Assembly: GCF_027924665.1 (NCBI RefSeq)
Contig: NZ_AP027043.1
Coordinates: 4,278,001 to 4,342,000 of the forward strand
DNA length: 64,000 bases
Direction: 5' to 3'
Origin: Flavobacterium sp. GSB-24
GTDB taxonomy: Bacteria; Bacteroidota; Bacteroidia; Flavobacteriales; Flavobacteriaceae
Position 1 is the first letter of the stretch. The number at the start of each line of letters is the position of its first letter. Made by a program: the position numbers and the translations under genes. Positions 42,898 through 52,227 of the stretch are shown in pieces. The notes below the pieces were generated by a model. The model saw nothing but the letters and a program-made list of their open reading frames with translations, searched no databases and was not told the origin of the DNA.

Positions 42898-43737
42898 ATG
42901 GAAAAGCAATCGGGATATACTTGGAAATTAGGAATGTTTGTAACAATAGGTTTACTGCTTTTTATAATGGCCGTATATTTTATCGGAAAACAAAAAAACC
43001 TATTCGGTTCAACCTTTCATATTACTTCTCAGTTTAAAACTGTAAGCGGTTTAGAAGTTGGAAATAATGTTCGTTTTTCGGGTATTAATGTCGGAACTGT
43101 AGAACAAATTCAATTAATAAACGATTCATCTGTAGTTGTTGTTTTAGTAATGAAAGAAGATGTTCGAAAATTTATTAAAACAGATGCAACGGCCAGCATT
43201 GGTTCTGACGGATTAATGGGTGACAAAGTATTGACAATTACTCCAGGGCAAAAGTCCCAAAAAGTTATTCAAGACAATGGGCAGATTGCTTCTGTCGACG
43301 GAATAGAAATGCACGATATTATGAAAAGCGTTAAGAAAAGCGTGGATAATATTGGTGTAATTTCAGATGAAATAGCCATTTTCAGCCACAGTATGAACAA
43401 CGGAAACGGTGCGCTAGCTAGATTGGTTAGAGATGATAAAATGGCGAACAGCGTTTCGAACACGCTTTCTAATTTAGAAAGTGGAACAAAGGGTTTCAGC
43501 GAAAATATGGAAGCTGCAAAAAGCAATTTCTTGTTTAGAGGTTATTTCAAGAAAAAAGAGAAACAAAAGGAAAAACAAAAAGAAGAAGCCAAAGAGAAAA
43601 AAGAAGAACAGCAAGAGAAAGCTCAAAAAGAAAAAGAGCAAAAAGAAAAAGAACAAAAGGAGAAAGAGCAGAAAGAGAAAGAACAAAAGGAAAAAGAAGA
43701 AGATGCTAAAAAAGCTGAAGCTGAAAAGAAAAAATAA
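42898..43737 (+). CDS. mlaD: MlaD/MCE family protein with long charged C-terminal tail
   Basis: A 279-aa protein: one N-terminal membrane span (about 9-25), one MCE domain (about 36-115, FKTVSGLEVGNNVRFSGINVGTVEQI) and a helical region, then from about residue 214 a low-complexity tail made almost only of Lys, Glu and Gln (KEKEQ units) to the end. MCE proteins form hexameric rings in the periplasm that pass lipids. The tail probably forms a long alpha-helix and looks expanded by repeat slippage. It follows mlaF by 22 bases. Confidence 0.88.
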   Translation: MEKQSGYTWKLGMFVTIGLLLFIMAVYFIGKQKNLFGSTFHITSQFKTVSGLEVGNNVRFSGINVGTVEQIQLINDSSVVVVLVMKEDVRKFIKTDATASIGSDGLMGDKVLTITPGQKSQKVIQDNGQIASVDGIEMHDIMKSVKKSVDNIGVISDEIAIFSHSMNNGNGALARLVRDDKMANSVSNTLSNLESGTKGFSENMEAAKSNFLFRGYFKKKEKQKEKQKEEAKEKKEEQQEKAQKEKEQKEKEQKEKEQKEKEQKEKEEDAKKAEAEKKK

Positions 43738-43863
43738 ATTGAGAAAATTTGAAATTGAAAATTCAGAATCTGTTTAAATCATAATTCTTTATTACAACTT
43801 TAAGTTCTAATTTCTAACACTTTAAATCTAAATTCATTCCAGTTTTTAAACAACAAAAACGTA

Positions 43864-46689
43864 TTGTACATGCCAACTTCATTTAAACATACCGCCTTAA
43901 AAGTCTTAAAAATTACCGGAATTACGATTGCGGTGATTTTGTTTTTATTGTTTATAATTCCGTTGCTGTTTCCTGGTAAAATTGCTTCTGAAGTAAAGAA
44001 AATTGCCAATGAACGTTTAGACACCAAACTAGATTTTACCAAATCAAGACTTTCATTTTTCACTCATTTTCCATCTTTGACAGTTTCTTTAGACGATTTA
44101 TCTCTTACAGGTTCTAAACCGTTTAGCAATGATACTTTGTTAAAAGCAGATCAAGTTGCTTTTGGTATAAACTTAAAACGTTTGATTTTTGATAATGAAG
44201 TAAAAATTAACAAGCTGTATATTTCAGATGCTTTAATCAATGTAATGGTTAACGAAAAAGGTCAAGCAAACTATAATATTTATGTGGCTCCAAAAGACGA
44301 GAAAAATGATCCAAACGCTCCAGAAGAAGGAACAGCAATTCGACTAGAACGCATTGATTTAGAAAATTGTCATGTTAAATATAACGATCGTTCGGCCAAA
44401 ATTTTGGTCGATGCTCAAGGTTTTAATTATGTTGGAAAAGGAAACTTAAGCGAAGATATTTTTGATCTTGCAACCGATGCCAGAATTGAAAATCTGGATT
44501 TCTATTATAACCGAACAGCTTATCTTAGAAAAAAAGAGGTTCGCGCCGATTTAATTACCCGAATTAATACACATGCGCTTTCGTTTATTCTTCAAAAGAA
44601 TGAACTTAATATCAATAAATTACCCTTAAAATTTACTGGCCTTTTTTCCATTCTTAGAGATGGTTATAAGATAAATATAAAAGCCGCTTCAGAGAATACA
44701 ACTGTTAAAGATTTATTGTCTGTTATGCCTCCAGAATATTTAACATGGTTAGAAAAAACGGATATTTCTGGCCGAAGTGATTTGGTATTTACTTTTAAAG
44801 GCGATTATAATGTCGCTAAAAAGCAAAAACCAAATCTAGCTTTCAACTTAAAAATAAATGAAGGTTCGGTAAATTACCAAAATGCCCCTGTTCCATTAAC
44901 AGATTTCCAAGTGGATTTGAATGCAATACTTCCGTCATTGGATCCTGAACAATTATTGATTAATCTGCGAACACTAAAATTTAAAGTAGGCGAAAAAGAT
45001 TATTTCAACGCTTATCTGCATAGTAAAGGTCTGAGCGAAATGGATATCAATGCAAGTGTAAAAGGCGCTTTGGATTTGGCTGTCGTTGATGCCGCTTTAG
45101 GTTTAACCAGTGTTGACGTAAAAGGAATTTTAAAAACCGATATTCAGGCACGCGGTACTTTCAGCACGTCTAAAAAACTTTTTCCAAAAACTATCGGTGG
45201 TATTTCATTACGAAACGGATGGCTTAAAACAGAATATTATCCAAATCCAATCACCAATATCACTTTTGTTGCCAATATGCTTAACAAAGCAGGAACCTAT
45301 CAAGATTTGATTGTTGCAGTTGCTCCAGCCTCTTTTGTTTTTGAAGGAAATCCTGTTTACGTAAATGCAACTGTATCAGATTTCAATGATTTGGCTTATA
45401 ATGCTAAAATAAAAGGTGAATTAAATGTTGGTAGAATCTATCAGGTTTTCTCTCAAAAAGGTCTCGATTTAACGGGTTATGCAAAAGCAGATCTTTCATT
45501 GAAAGGAAAACAAAGTTACGCTACAACTGGACAATATGACAAACTAGATAATAAAGGAACTTTAATCCTTAAAAATATAAAAGCAACATCTGAGTTGTTT
45601 CCGAAAGCTTTTTTTATCAAACAGGGAAATTTCCGTTTTCAAAACGAGAAAATGTGGTTTGAGAAATTTAATGCTTCTTACGGAAAATCAGATTTTGATA
45701 TTAACGGTTACCTCTTAAATACAATAAATTATTTCTTAGAATCGCAAGGAACTTTGAGCGGTAATTTCAACTTAAAATCAAAATTGATAAATGTTGACGA
45801 ATTTATGGCACTTGAAAAAGGCGAAAATAAAGATCGAAATATTGAGGTAGAATATGCCAAAGAAGATCATCCGAAAATGAGCGGTGTAGTTATAATTCCG
45901 AAAAACTTAAATGTCAGTTTAAATGCAAGTGCAGACAAGGTAGAATATAACAGACTGGTCTTCAATAAACTTAACGGAAAAACGGGTATTACGAAAGGTG
46001 GGTTTTATTTAGAAAATACAACCTTCAACATCATTGACTGTATTTTAGGAATTGATGCAACTTACAAAGATGAATCACCTACAGCAGCACATTTTGATGC
46101 TCACTTCCGTGCGAAAGATTTTGATGTACAAAGAGCTTACAAAGAAATTCCGATGTTTCATGATATGGTTACCGCAGCTGAAAAAGCTTACGGAATAATT
46201 TCTGTAGATTATAACATCAAAGGAGATTTAAATGGCAATATGGGACCTATTTATGAATCTCTTCAGGGAGGCGGTACATTGAATTTAAGAGACGTAAAAA
46301 TTAAAGGACTAAAACTTTTTGATGGAATTAGTTCTAAAACAGGACAAAATGGTTTGAATAATCCTGATATGCAAGGAATTGAAGTCAAATCTACAATAAA
46401 TAAAAATCTTATTCATATTGAACCATTCACCTTTACTGTAGCCGGTTTTAAACCAACTATAAAAGGAACTACAAGCTTTGACGGACTATTGGATCTTAGA
46501 ATGCGTTTGGGTCTTCCCCTTTTCGGACTTATCGGATTTCCGATTGTTATTACTGGCACGCATGACGCTCCAAAAATCAAAATATTCAGCAAAACGGGAC
46601 AAGAAATTGATCCTGCTGTTTATGACGAAAAAAACAATAAAGTTATAAAGGAAGAAAAAGTAAGTAAATCTAAAACAAAAAAATCGTAA
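43864..46689 (+). CDS. AsmA family protein
   Basis: A 941-aa protein with one N-terminal membrane span (about 12-33), an AsmA-type start (LDTKLDFTKSRLSFFTHFPSLTVSLDDLSLTG) and a long series of beta-strands ending in an AsmA-like C-terminus (RMRLGLPLFGLIGFPIVITGTHDAPKIKI). AsmA-like proteins are bridge-like lipid transporters between the inner and outer membranes. Its place after mlaEFD, 126 bases downstream on the same strand, supports a joint role in envelope lipid traffic. Confidence 0.88.
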   Translation: MYMPTSFKHTALKVLKITGITIAVILFLLFIIPLLFPGKIASEVKKIANERLDTKLDFTKSRLSFFTHFPSLTVSLDDLSLTGSKPFSNDTLLKADQVAFGINLKRLIFDNEVKINKLYISDALINVMVNEKGQANYNIYVAPKDEKNDPNAPEEGTAIRLERIDLENCHVKYNDRSAKILVDAQGFNYVGKGNLSEDIFDLATDARIENLDFYYNRTAYLRKKEVRADLITRINTHALSFILQKNELNINKLPLKFTGLFSILRDGYKINIKAASENTTVKDLLSVMPPEYLTWLEKTDISGRSDLVFTFKGDYNVAKKQKPNLAFNLKINEGSVNYQNAPVPLTDFQVDLNAILPSLDPEQLLINLRTLKFKVGEKDYFNAYLHSKGLSEMDINASVKGALDLAVVDAALGLTSVDVKGILKTDIQARGTFSTSKKLFPKTIGGISLRNGWLKTEYYPNPITNITFVANMLNKAGTYQDLIVAVAPASFVFEGNPVYVNATVSDFNDLAYNAKIKGELNVGRIYQVFSQKGLDLTGYAKADLSLKGKQSYATTGQYDKLDNKGTLILKNIKATSELFPKAFFIKQGNFRFQNEKMWFEKFNASYGKSDFDINGYLLNTINYFLESQGTLSGNFNLKSKLINVDEFMALEKGENKDRNIEVEYAKEDHPKMSGVVIIPKNLNVSLNASADKVEYNRLVFNKLNGKTGITKGGFYLENTTFNIIDCILGIDATYKDESPTAAHFDAHFRAKDFDVQRAYKEIPMFHDMVTAAEKAYGIISVDYNIKGDLNGNMGPIYESLQGGGTLNLRDVKIKGLKLFDGISSKTGQNGLNNPDMQGIEVKSTINKNLIHIEPFTFTVAGFKPTIKGTTSFDGLLDLRMRLGLPLFGLIGFPIVITGTHDAPKIKIFSKTGQEIDPAVYDEKNNKVIKEEKVSKSKTKKS

Positions 46690-47231
46690 TGAATTCTAAA
46701 TCTCCACATAGTCAAAGTGCATTTGAGAAATTTGCTACAAAAGTTTCCAAAGCAGCAGGAAGTACCACTGCCTTTATTGGCGCATTTATTATCGTTGTTG
46801 CGTGGGCCGTTTCGGGACCAATTTTCGATTATTCAGAAACTTGGCAGCTGGTCATTAATACTGGAACTACAATTATTACTTTTTTGATGGTTTTCTTAAT
46901 TCAAAAAGCTCAAAATAAAGATTCGCTCGCCATTCAATTAAAATTAAATGAGCTTGTTGCTTCTAATGATTTATCCAGCAATAGTTTGGTTGATATTGAA
47001 AGCATGACTGAAGAAGAAATGATTATTGTTCAAAAATACTATCATCGATTGAGTGAACTGGCCAAAAAAGACGAAAGCATAAGAACTTCACATTCTATTG
47101 CAGAGGCACATGAGCTGCACAATCGAAAACAACAAAAAAATAAACCATCAGATAAAACAACCATAAAGAAAACGGGCAAAACCACTCCGAAGAATACCAA
47201 AAACACTACCAAAAACGCATCTAAAAAATGA
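46689..47231 (+). CDS. Low-affinity iron permease-like membrane protein
   Basis: A 180-aa protein with two hydrophobic segments (about 27-48 and 55-75) and the family words FATKVSKAAGSTTAFIGAFIIVVAWAVSGP and INTGTTIITFLMVFLIQKAQNKDS. The name of the family comes from yeast Fet4-type proteins; iron transport has not been shown for bacterial members. The C-terminal 35 residues are Lys/Thr/Asn-rich and probably disordered. It overlaps the AsmA stop by one base. Confidence 0.83.
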   Translation: MNSKSPHSQSAFEKFATKVSKAAGSTTAFIGAFIIVVAWAVSGPIFDYSETWQLVINTGTTIITFLMVFLIQKAQNKDSLAIQLKLNELVASNDLSSNSLVDIESMTEEEMIIVQKYYHRLSELAKKDESIRTSHSIAEAHELHNRKQQKNKPSDKTTIKKTGKTTPKNTKNTTKNASKK

Positions 47232-48427
47232 AATTAAGCTCTACAGAAACTTACTGGCCATTAAAAAATGCCATAAAACATAGTTATCCCTCGATCGATT
47301 CTGATATCAATACCGATATTTTAATTATTGGAGGAGGTATTACTGGAGCCCTTACCGCTTACAAATTAATTAACGAAGGAAAAAAAATTGTTTTGATAGA
47401 CCGTCGTGATGTTTGCGGAGGCAGTACATCAGGCAGCACTGCTTTACTGCAATACGAAATTGATGTACCGTTACATCAGCTTATTAAACTTAGAGGGGTA
47501 AAATGTGCCGTAGAAAGTTATCAAAATGGAAAAAAAGCCATTTTTGATCTTCGTAATATTATTGACACGGTAGGGTGTGACTGTGATTTTGAATTTAAAA
47601 AAAGCATCTATTTTACTACACTAAAAAAGGATGTCCCATATTTAAAAAATGAATTTAAAGCCCGCAAACAGCATGGTTTTGAAGTTAGCTGGCTCAATCG
47701 GTCTGAATTACAAAAAATGGGATTAAATGCCATTGCAGCAATAGAATCTAAAACTGCAGCCGTCATGGATCCGTTCAAATTAGCTACTGATCTTTTATTT
47801 CATTGCCATGAAAAAGGCATGCAGATTTTTGATCGAACAAATGTTGCTTCAATACAACACCAAAAAGGTAAAATAATTGCTGAAACTGATTCAAAGCACA
47901 CCATAACCGCTTCACATATAATTCATTGCACAGGTTATGAAAGTACAGAAACCTTAACCGAAAAGGTTGTCGACTTAAAAAGCACTTATGTTATTGCATC
48001 TGAAAGTCAGCCTGATCTTCCTGAAAGTTTCAAACATGCTATATTTTGGGATACCGCCTCTCCTTACCATTACGTTAGGACTACAGAAGATAACCGAATT
48101 ATTATGGGTGGCGGCGACGAAGATTTTAAAGATGCTGTAAAACGCGATAAATTACTGCCTAAAAAAGAGCAGTATCTTTTGAAGAATTTTTTTAAACGAT
48201 TTCCAGACTTAAATTTCAAAATTGATTATTCCTGGGCAGGTACTTTTGGAGAAACCAAAGACGGACTCCCCTATTTTGGAAAACCAAATCCGAGAAAAAA
48301 CGAACATTACATTCTAGGTTTTGGAGGAAACGGCATAACCTTCAGCGTGATCGGAATGAATTCTATATTAGATTCTCTTCACAATAAAAAAAATACAGAT
48401 TTGGAGTATTATCGATTTGGAAGGTGA
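47228..48427 (+). CDS. FAD-dependent oxidoreductase (DAO family)
   Basis: A 399-aa flavoenzyme with the N-terminal FAD motif GGGITG (residues 35-40) and a DAO-type body (IDRRDVCGGSTSGSTALLQYEID; HYVRTTEDNRIIMGGGDEDF; YILGFGGNGITFSVIGMN). In related proteins a Rieske domain may follow, but here the chain ends after the FAD domain. The substrate, an amine or amino acid, is unknown. It overlaps the previous gene by four bases (ATGA) and closes the operon; a periodic hairpin follows. Confidence 0.87.
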   Translation: MKLSSTETYWPLKNAIKHSYPSIDSDINTDILIIGGGITGALTAYKLINEGKKIVLIDRRDVCGGSTSGSTALLQYEIDVPLHQLIKLRGVKCAVESYQNGKKAIFDLRNIIDTVGCDCDFEFKKSIYFTTLKKDVPYLKNEFKARKQHGFEVSWLNRSELQKMGLNAIAAIESKTAAVMDPFKLATDLLFHCHEKGMQIFDRTNVASIQHQKGKIIAETDSKHTITASHIIHCTGYESTETLTEKVVDLKSTYVIASESQPDLPESFKHAIFWDTASPYHYVRTTEDNRIIMGGGDEDFKDAVKRDKLLPKKEQYLLKNFFKRFPDLNFKIDYSWAGTFGETKDGLPYFGKPNPRKNEHYILGFGGNGITFSVIGMNSILDSLHNKKNTDLEYYRFGR

Positions 48428-48432
48428 GAAAA

Positions 48433-48508
48433 AGGTTCTAAGAGACTAAGATTCTGAGATACTAAGTTTTTTCTTAGAGTCTTAGTATCTCAGAACCTTA
48501 GCACCTTT
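48433..48508. repeat. Octamer-repeat hairpin (CTAAGNNN units), copy A
   Basis: Four units of CTAAG/CTGAG plus three variable bases, spaced exactly eight bases, face a right arm of the reverse complement (CTTAGAGT, CTTAGTAT, CTCAGAAC, CTTAGCAC). It fills the gap between the convergent FAD oxidoreductase and MarR-GNAT genes, so it probably ends transcription from both sides. Confidence 0.8.
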
Positions 48509-49457
48509 ATAAAATCAACTCCATTTGGATATTGCATCTTTTATAGGGGGTTGAGAGTCCGAAAACTTTTTCAAAACTCAACTTGTAATACAAGTTTATA
48601 GCAGGTTTTAAGATCGTGTTACTTTCTAAATATATCTTTTTTGCACCAAGTTCCTTTGCAGTATCTACTATTGCTTTTCCTAACAACCAGCCAATATTTT
48701 TACCTTGTGCTTTTGGCGAAACGGCCATTTTAGCCATTTCGAAATCATATTCAGGATTTTTCGTTTTTATAAGTGCGCAGACTCCAACAGGTTCATTTTT
48801 ATACAAAGCCACTAAAATTTTTCCGCCTTTATTCAAAATATAATCTTCTGGATTATCCAAGGCTTTATAATCAGCTTCTTCCATTTCAAAATAAGTCGAA
48901 ATCCATTCTTCATTTAAAGATTTAAATGCTTCTTTATATTCTGATTTATATTCTACAATTTCAACATCTTTACTTTCTCGAATTTTTTTCTGGTCGCTTA
49001 CTCTTTTAAATAATGATTTTTGCTGCAACAAGAATTCCCATTCTTCAATTGCTGCCCAAAGATTATGTTTTGCTTCAGAAATCAAGCCTTCAACAGCCAC
49101 ATCGATATCTAATAATTGATTTTTAATTTTGTTCGAAATCAAATTACCTTTCTTGGTTAAAACAACATTGTTCTTGCGTTTATCATCGGTCTTCGCCCCT
49201 TCTTCAAGTATTCCGGCACCAATCATTTCCTGAATAATTTTGCTTACGGAAGGCTGAGAATGTCCAATTTCATTGGCTATCTCTGTAATTGTCCTTTCTC
49301 TATCTTCTGCAATCGTATAAAACACAGGAAACCATTTCGGATTAAAATCTATTCCGTATAATTCGTAAATTTTAGCAGCATCATCTGTAAAACTTGCCGT
49401 CATTAAACGTAAACGACTTCCCAAAGCCACTTTACCAACTTTATTAAAAAATTCCAT
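48507..49457 (-). CDS. MarR-GNAT fusion: regulator with acetyltransferase domain
   Basis: A 316-aa protein with a MarR-type winged helix (residues about 1-145; IAEDRERTITEIANEIGHSQPSVSKIIQEMIGAG) and a C-terminal GNAT domain (about 165-316; AKMAVSPKAQGKNIGWLLGKAIVD as acetyl-CoA motif). Such bifunctional fusions are known in bacteria; their acetyl targets are mostly unknown. The palindrome ATAACTAGTTAT just after its -7 box suggests it represses itself. Confidence 0.9.
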   Translation of the reverse strand: MEFFNKVGKVALGSRLRLMTASFTDDAAKIYELYGIDFNPKWFPVFYTIAEDRERTITEIANEIGHSQPSVSKIIQEMIGAGILEEGAKTDDKRKNNVVLTKKGNLISNKIKNQLLDIDVAVEGLISEAKHNLWAAIEEWEFLLQQKSLFKRVSDQKKIRESKDVEIVEYKSEYKEAFKSLNEEWISTYFEMEEADYKALDNPEDYILNKGGKILVALYKNEPVGVCALIKTKNPEYDFEMAKMAVSPKAQGKNIGWLLGKAIVDTAKELGAKKIYLESNTILKPAINLYYKLSFEKVFGLSTPYKRCNIQMELIL

Positions 49458-49473
49458 AACAATAATTAATTAT

Positions 49474-49494
49474 ATAACTAGTTATGCAAATGTA
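49474..49494 (-). promoter_or_regulatory. Promoter -7 box and MarR-type operator ATAACTAGTTAT
   Basis: On the minus strand TACATTTG (49494-49487) is followed after one base by the perfect 12-base palindrome ATAACTAGTTAT (49474-49485), 16 bases before the gene start. A MarR site covering the transcription start is the likely reading. Confidence 0.65.
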
Positions 49495-49502
49495 TGATTT
49501 TT

Positions 49503-49686
49503 TTAGATACTAAGAAACTAAGGTTCTAAGATTCTAAGTTTTTTTATCGGAAAACTTAGAATCTTAGAACCTTAGCGTTTATATATTGTGCTTTAGAGCT
49601 AGCGACTTTATTTTCTTAATACTAAGTTCTGAAGTTATATGTTTATCTAAAAGCTTAGTATCTTAGCATCTCAGAACCTTAGCAAC
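49503..49686. repeat. Octamer-repeat hairpins (CTAAGNNN units), copies B
   Basis: A first hairpin at 49506-49577 (CTAAGAAA, CTAAGGTT, CTAAGATT, then CTTAGAAT, CTTAGAAC, CTTAGCG) and a second, more degenerate pair over 49619-49686. They fill the space between the AraC gene and the MarR-GNAT gene, both on the minus strand. No gene seen inside. Confidence 0.75.
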
Positions 49687-49694
49687 TTCGGCGG

Positions 49695-50720
49695 TTACGC
49701 CGTTATAGCCAACGAATTCAAATTGAATTTATATTCTTTTGGGCTGCAGTTGAATTTTTGTTTAAAGATTTTTGAAAAATAACTTCTGCTTGTAAAACCA
49801 ATGCAATACACTATTTCTGAAATATTTAGATCTGAAGTTCGTATCAATATCTCGGCTTTTAATACTCGCATATGTGTGATATAATCATTAACAGTACGAT
49901 TGTGTATCATTTTAAAGCCCTCTTGAAGTTTATTTGGAGATAAACCTGATCTTTTGCTTAAAGATTTAATAGAAAAAGCTTCTTCTGGACTTGCTTTAAT
50001 AAACTCTGAAAGTTCTTTAATTTCTTCCATTTCTCTTAAAGTCAATCCGTTTGACTCATTTGCGAAAGCGTGCAAGTCGTCTGAATGTTGTTGAATTTCC
50101 ATTGCAAGGATAATTCTCATAATACCTTCTTTCAATAAATTACGAACAATTCCCGTTTGTGTAATAGAATTAAGCTGTTCGATTTTTTCTGCAATTTGTA
50201 AATTATAAGAACCTATATAAAAGAAATCCTGAACTAAATTATTTTCAAAAAAGGTATCTTTTACTCTTTGGTTTAAAGAATGTAATTGAGTTTTAGCATC
50301 AACTTGAGTTCCCACAATAATTAAAGTCAGTTTAGTTTTTTTCCCTTTTTCAAAAAATAAAACATTATCCTGATTTTGTTTTGAAGTTACAATAGCTGTT
50401 TGAAAAGTTTTTAGTTTTCGCTCTTCTCCATTCAATCCAAAACTATGCGACAAACTTCCTTTAGAACAGTATGCAAAATAAATTGGTGATGATTTTACAT
50501 TTAGAATATCTAGTCTGACATCGCTTGAAAATGTCATATCAAACTGAACATACGAAATATTATCATTAAAAGAAGCTCCTATAATTGAACCTTCTGCAAA
50601 ACTATTTTCTACTTCAAGTGTATATTCGTCTAAGTCAAAAGTCACTTTTCCGCCAAAATTAGTATGAAGTTCATCAAATATATTTTGTGTTTTTTCTGTA
50701 TTTATAGTAACAATTTTCAT
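49695..50720 (-). CDS. AraC family transcriptional regulator
   Basis: A 341-aa regulator with a C-terminal AraC double HTH (about 245-332: SIKSLSKRSGLSPNKLQEGFK, LNISEIVYCIGFTSRSYFSKIFKQKFNCSPKEYK). The N-terminal 230 residues resemble the sensor region of PchR-like AraC proteins (SKGSLSHSFGLNGEERKLKTFQTAI). Ligand and targets unknown; the neighbouring genes are not obvious partners. Confidence 0.9.
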   Translation of the reverse strand: MKIVTINTEKTQNIFDELHTNFGGKVTFDLDEYTLEVENSFAEGSIIGASFNDNISYVQFDMTFSSDVRLDILNVKSSPIYFAYCSKGSLSHSFGLNGEERKLKTFQTAIVTSKQNQDNVLFFEKGKKTKLTLIIVGTQVDAKTQLHSLNQRVKDTFFENNLVQDFFYIGSYNLQIAEKIEQLNSITQTGIVRNLLKEGIMRIILAMEIQQHSDDLHAFANESNGLTLREMEEIKELSEFIKASPEEAFSIKSLSKRSGLSPNKLQEGFKMIHNRTVNDYITHMRVLKAEILIRTSDLNISEIVYCIGFTSRSYFSKIFKQKFNCSPKEYKFNLNSLAITA

Positions 50721-50884
50721 GGTGACTGGATTTAAATTCTATAATTTGCTAAATAGATCTTTGCTAAAAATCTGAAGTCAAAGTTCGTGTAAACACAAGC
50801 GAAACGTGTTATATAATTTTATCGTTTTGTTTTATAATTCCTTATAAATGATTATTTTAACAGATACAAATTCAACCCTTAAAT

Positions 50885-51370
50885 ATGAAAAGTTTCTCTT
50901 TTGCTCCCATTAGTTCTACAGATTCTAAAATCCTGATTTTAGGCACAATGCCCGGAACAAAATCTTTAGAACTCAATCAATATTATGGTCATAAGCAGAA
51001 TAACTTTTGGAAATTTCTCTTTGAAATATTAGGAGAAGAATTTTCGCCGGATTATGAAACTAGAAAAAATTTATTGATTAAAAACCATATTGCTCTTTGG
51101 GATGTCTTACAATTTTGCGAGCGTGTTGGAAGTCTCGACAGCGCAATTAAAAATGAAATTGCAAATGATTTTGAAGATTTTCTAGAAAAACATCCTCAAA
51201 TAGAATACATTCTTTTTAACGGACAGAAAGCCGCTGCTTTTTTTAAGAAATATGTTCACTTAAAAAAAGAATATAAAAAATTTACGCTTCCTTCTACCAG
51301 TCCCGCCAACGCCAGTAAGACTTCTCAAGACAAATTAAAGGAATGGAGTATTATTCAAACCTTATTATAG
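50885..51370 (+). CDS. DNA-deoxyinosine glycosylase (uracil-DNA glycosylase superfamily, family 6)
   Basis: A 161-aa protein with the superfamily motif LGTMPGTKSLELNQYYGHKQ (residues 19-38) followed by NNFWKF, and the DNA-intercalation loop LPSTSPANAS at about 135-144. This combination fits the hypoxanthine-DNA glycosylase (HDG) group, which removes deaminated bases. Normal length for the family. Single gene, apparently its own unit. Confidence 0.85.
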   Translation: MKSFSFAPISSTDSKILILGTMPGTKSLELNQYYGHKQNNFWKFLFEILGEEFSPDYETRKNLLIKNHIALWDVLQFCERVGSLDSAIKNEIANDFEDFLEKHPQIEYILFNGQKAAAFFKKYVHLKKEYKKFTLPSTSPANASKTSQDKLKEWSIIQTLL

Positions 51371-51679
51371 GAGCTATAATTTTATACAATTAAAATGCAA
51401 ATATTGGAATCATGTAACTTTTTCCTTTTAAAATATAACAAATTATAGCCACTCTAAATCTAATTTTACATCGTAGAAAACAAAGAAAAATAAGCCCTGT
51501 TGAAAATGTGATGAACGAAATGGAAAGGCTTTCTTCTTACTAAAATTACTTAACAAACTTTAAAAAAGTTTAGATTATAAAGAGAACATTGGTTATGTTA
51601 GTTTATTTTTGGGAAAAAGCTGCTCTATAATTTTATAGAGCAGCTTTGTTTTTTTAGAGTACCTTTAAAAAAGAAAAAC
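51371..51679 (+). other. Intergenic region with terminator hairpin
   Basis: 309 bases. It contains the strong hairpin listed next and, at about 51440-51541, an open reading of 34 codons without ATG (ending SPVENVMNEMERLSSY) that faintly recalls the end of IS3-type transposases. Nothing else recognised. Confidence 0.5.
51616..51655 (+). terminator. Strong hairpin with T run upstream of the DUF6526 gene
   Basis: AAAGCTGCTCTATAA and ATAGAGCAGCTTT form a 13-base stem with a short loop and a downstream T run. It is 245 bases after the glycosylase and only 25 bases before the next gene, so it could be a terminator or an attenuator of the latter. A TATTTTTG box lies just before it. Confidence 0.75.
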
Positions 51680-52114
51680 ATGAAAATTCAAACCTATTAC
51701 AATCATATACGGTTTTATACCCCACACCATTTTGTATATTATCCAATTCTAGTTCTATTTTTAATTGCAAGCATTTATTTTGCTGCAACGACAGAAGATT
51801 ATCTTATCTGGGGATTCATAAGCGTTATTTTTGTCTTTTTGTTCGCTTTAGCATTTATGCTGCGCCAGCATTATGCACTTACATTACAAAACAGAATCGT
51901 GCGTTTAGAAATGCGTTACCGCTATTTCTCTTTAACAGGCAAAAGATTCGAAGAATTTGAGTACAAACTTACAGACGATCAAATATTTGCATTGCGCTTT
52001 GCTCCCGACAGCGAATTGATTCCGCTTGTAGAAGATGTTTTAAAGAACAATTTAAGCGGAGACGCAATCAAAAAAGCAATCGTGCACTGGAAAGCAGATT
52101 ATCACAGGGTTTAG
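51680..52114 (+). CDS. DUF6526 family membrane protein, 144 aa
   Basis: Two hydrophobic segments near the N-terminus (about 17-35 and 40-60) are followed by a soluble region with ALTLQNRIVRLEMRYRYFSLTGKRFEE and LRFAPDSELIPLVEDVLKNNLSGDAIKKAI, the pattern of DUF6526 proteins common in Flavobacteriia. Function unknown. It is a single gene preceded by a hairpin and followed by a hexamer-type hairpin. Confidence 0.75.
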   Translation: MKIQTYYNHIRFYTPHHFVYYPILVLFLIASIYFAATTEDYLIWGFISVIFVFLFALAFMLRQHYALTLQNRIVRLEMRYRYFSLTGKRFEEFEYKLTDDQIFALRFAPDSELIPLVEDVLKNNLSGDAIKKAIVHWKADYHRV

Positions 52115-52131
52115 CAAAGAATAACAATTAC

Positions 52132-52227
52132 AAAAATCAATTTCAATATCAAGGATCAATGAGAATCAAAAGAATTATTTCAATTTTAAATTGACATTGA
52201 TTTTTGATATTGATTTTGATATTGAAC
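52132..52227. repeat. Hexamer-repeat hairpin (AATATCA / TGATAT units)
   Basis: The left arm has six-base units (ATCAAT, TTCAAT, ATCAAG, GATCAA) and the right arm their complement (TTGACA, TTGATT, TTTGAT, ATTGAT, TTTGAT, ATTGAA), reaching into the stop of the convergent gene. Same construction as the 7- and 8-base elements, with period six. Confidence 0.7.

Noticed and set aside
43474..43777. Long open frames over the MlaD tail on both strands
   Set aside because: They are other-frame readings of the KEQ-rich repeat DNA, with only Lys/Arg or Phe/Leu runs.
51440..51541. Possible relic of an IS3-type transposase (ending SPVENVMNEMERLSSY)
   Set aside because: Only about 20 residues resemble a transposase end, there is no ATG, DDE motif or inverted terminal repeat.
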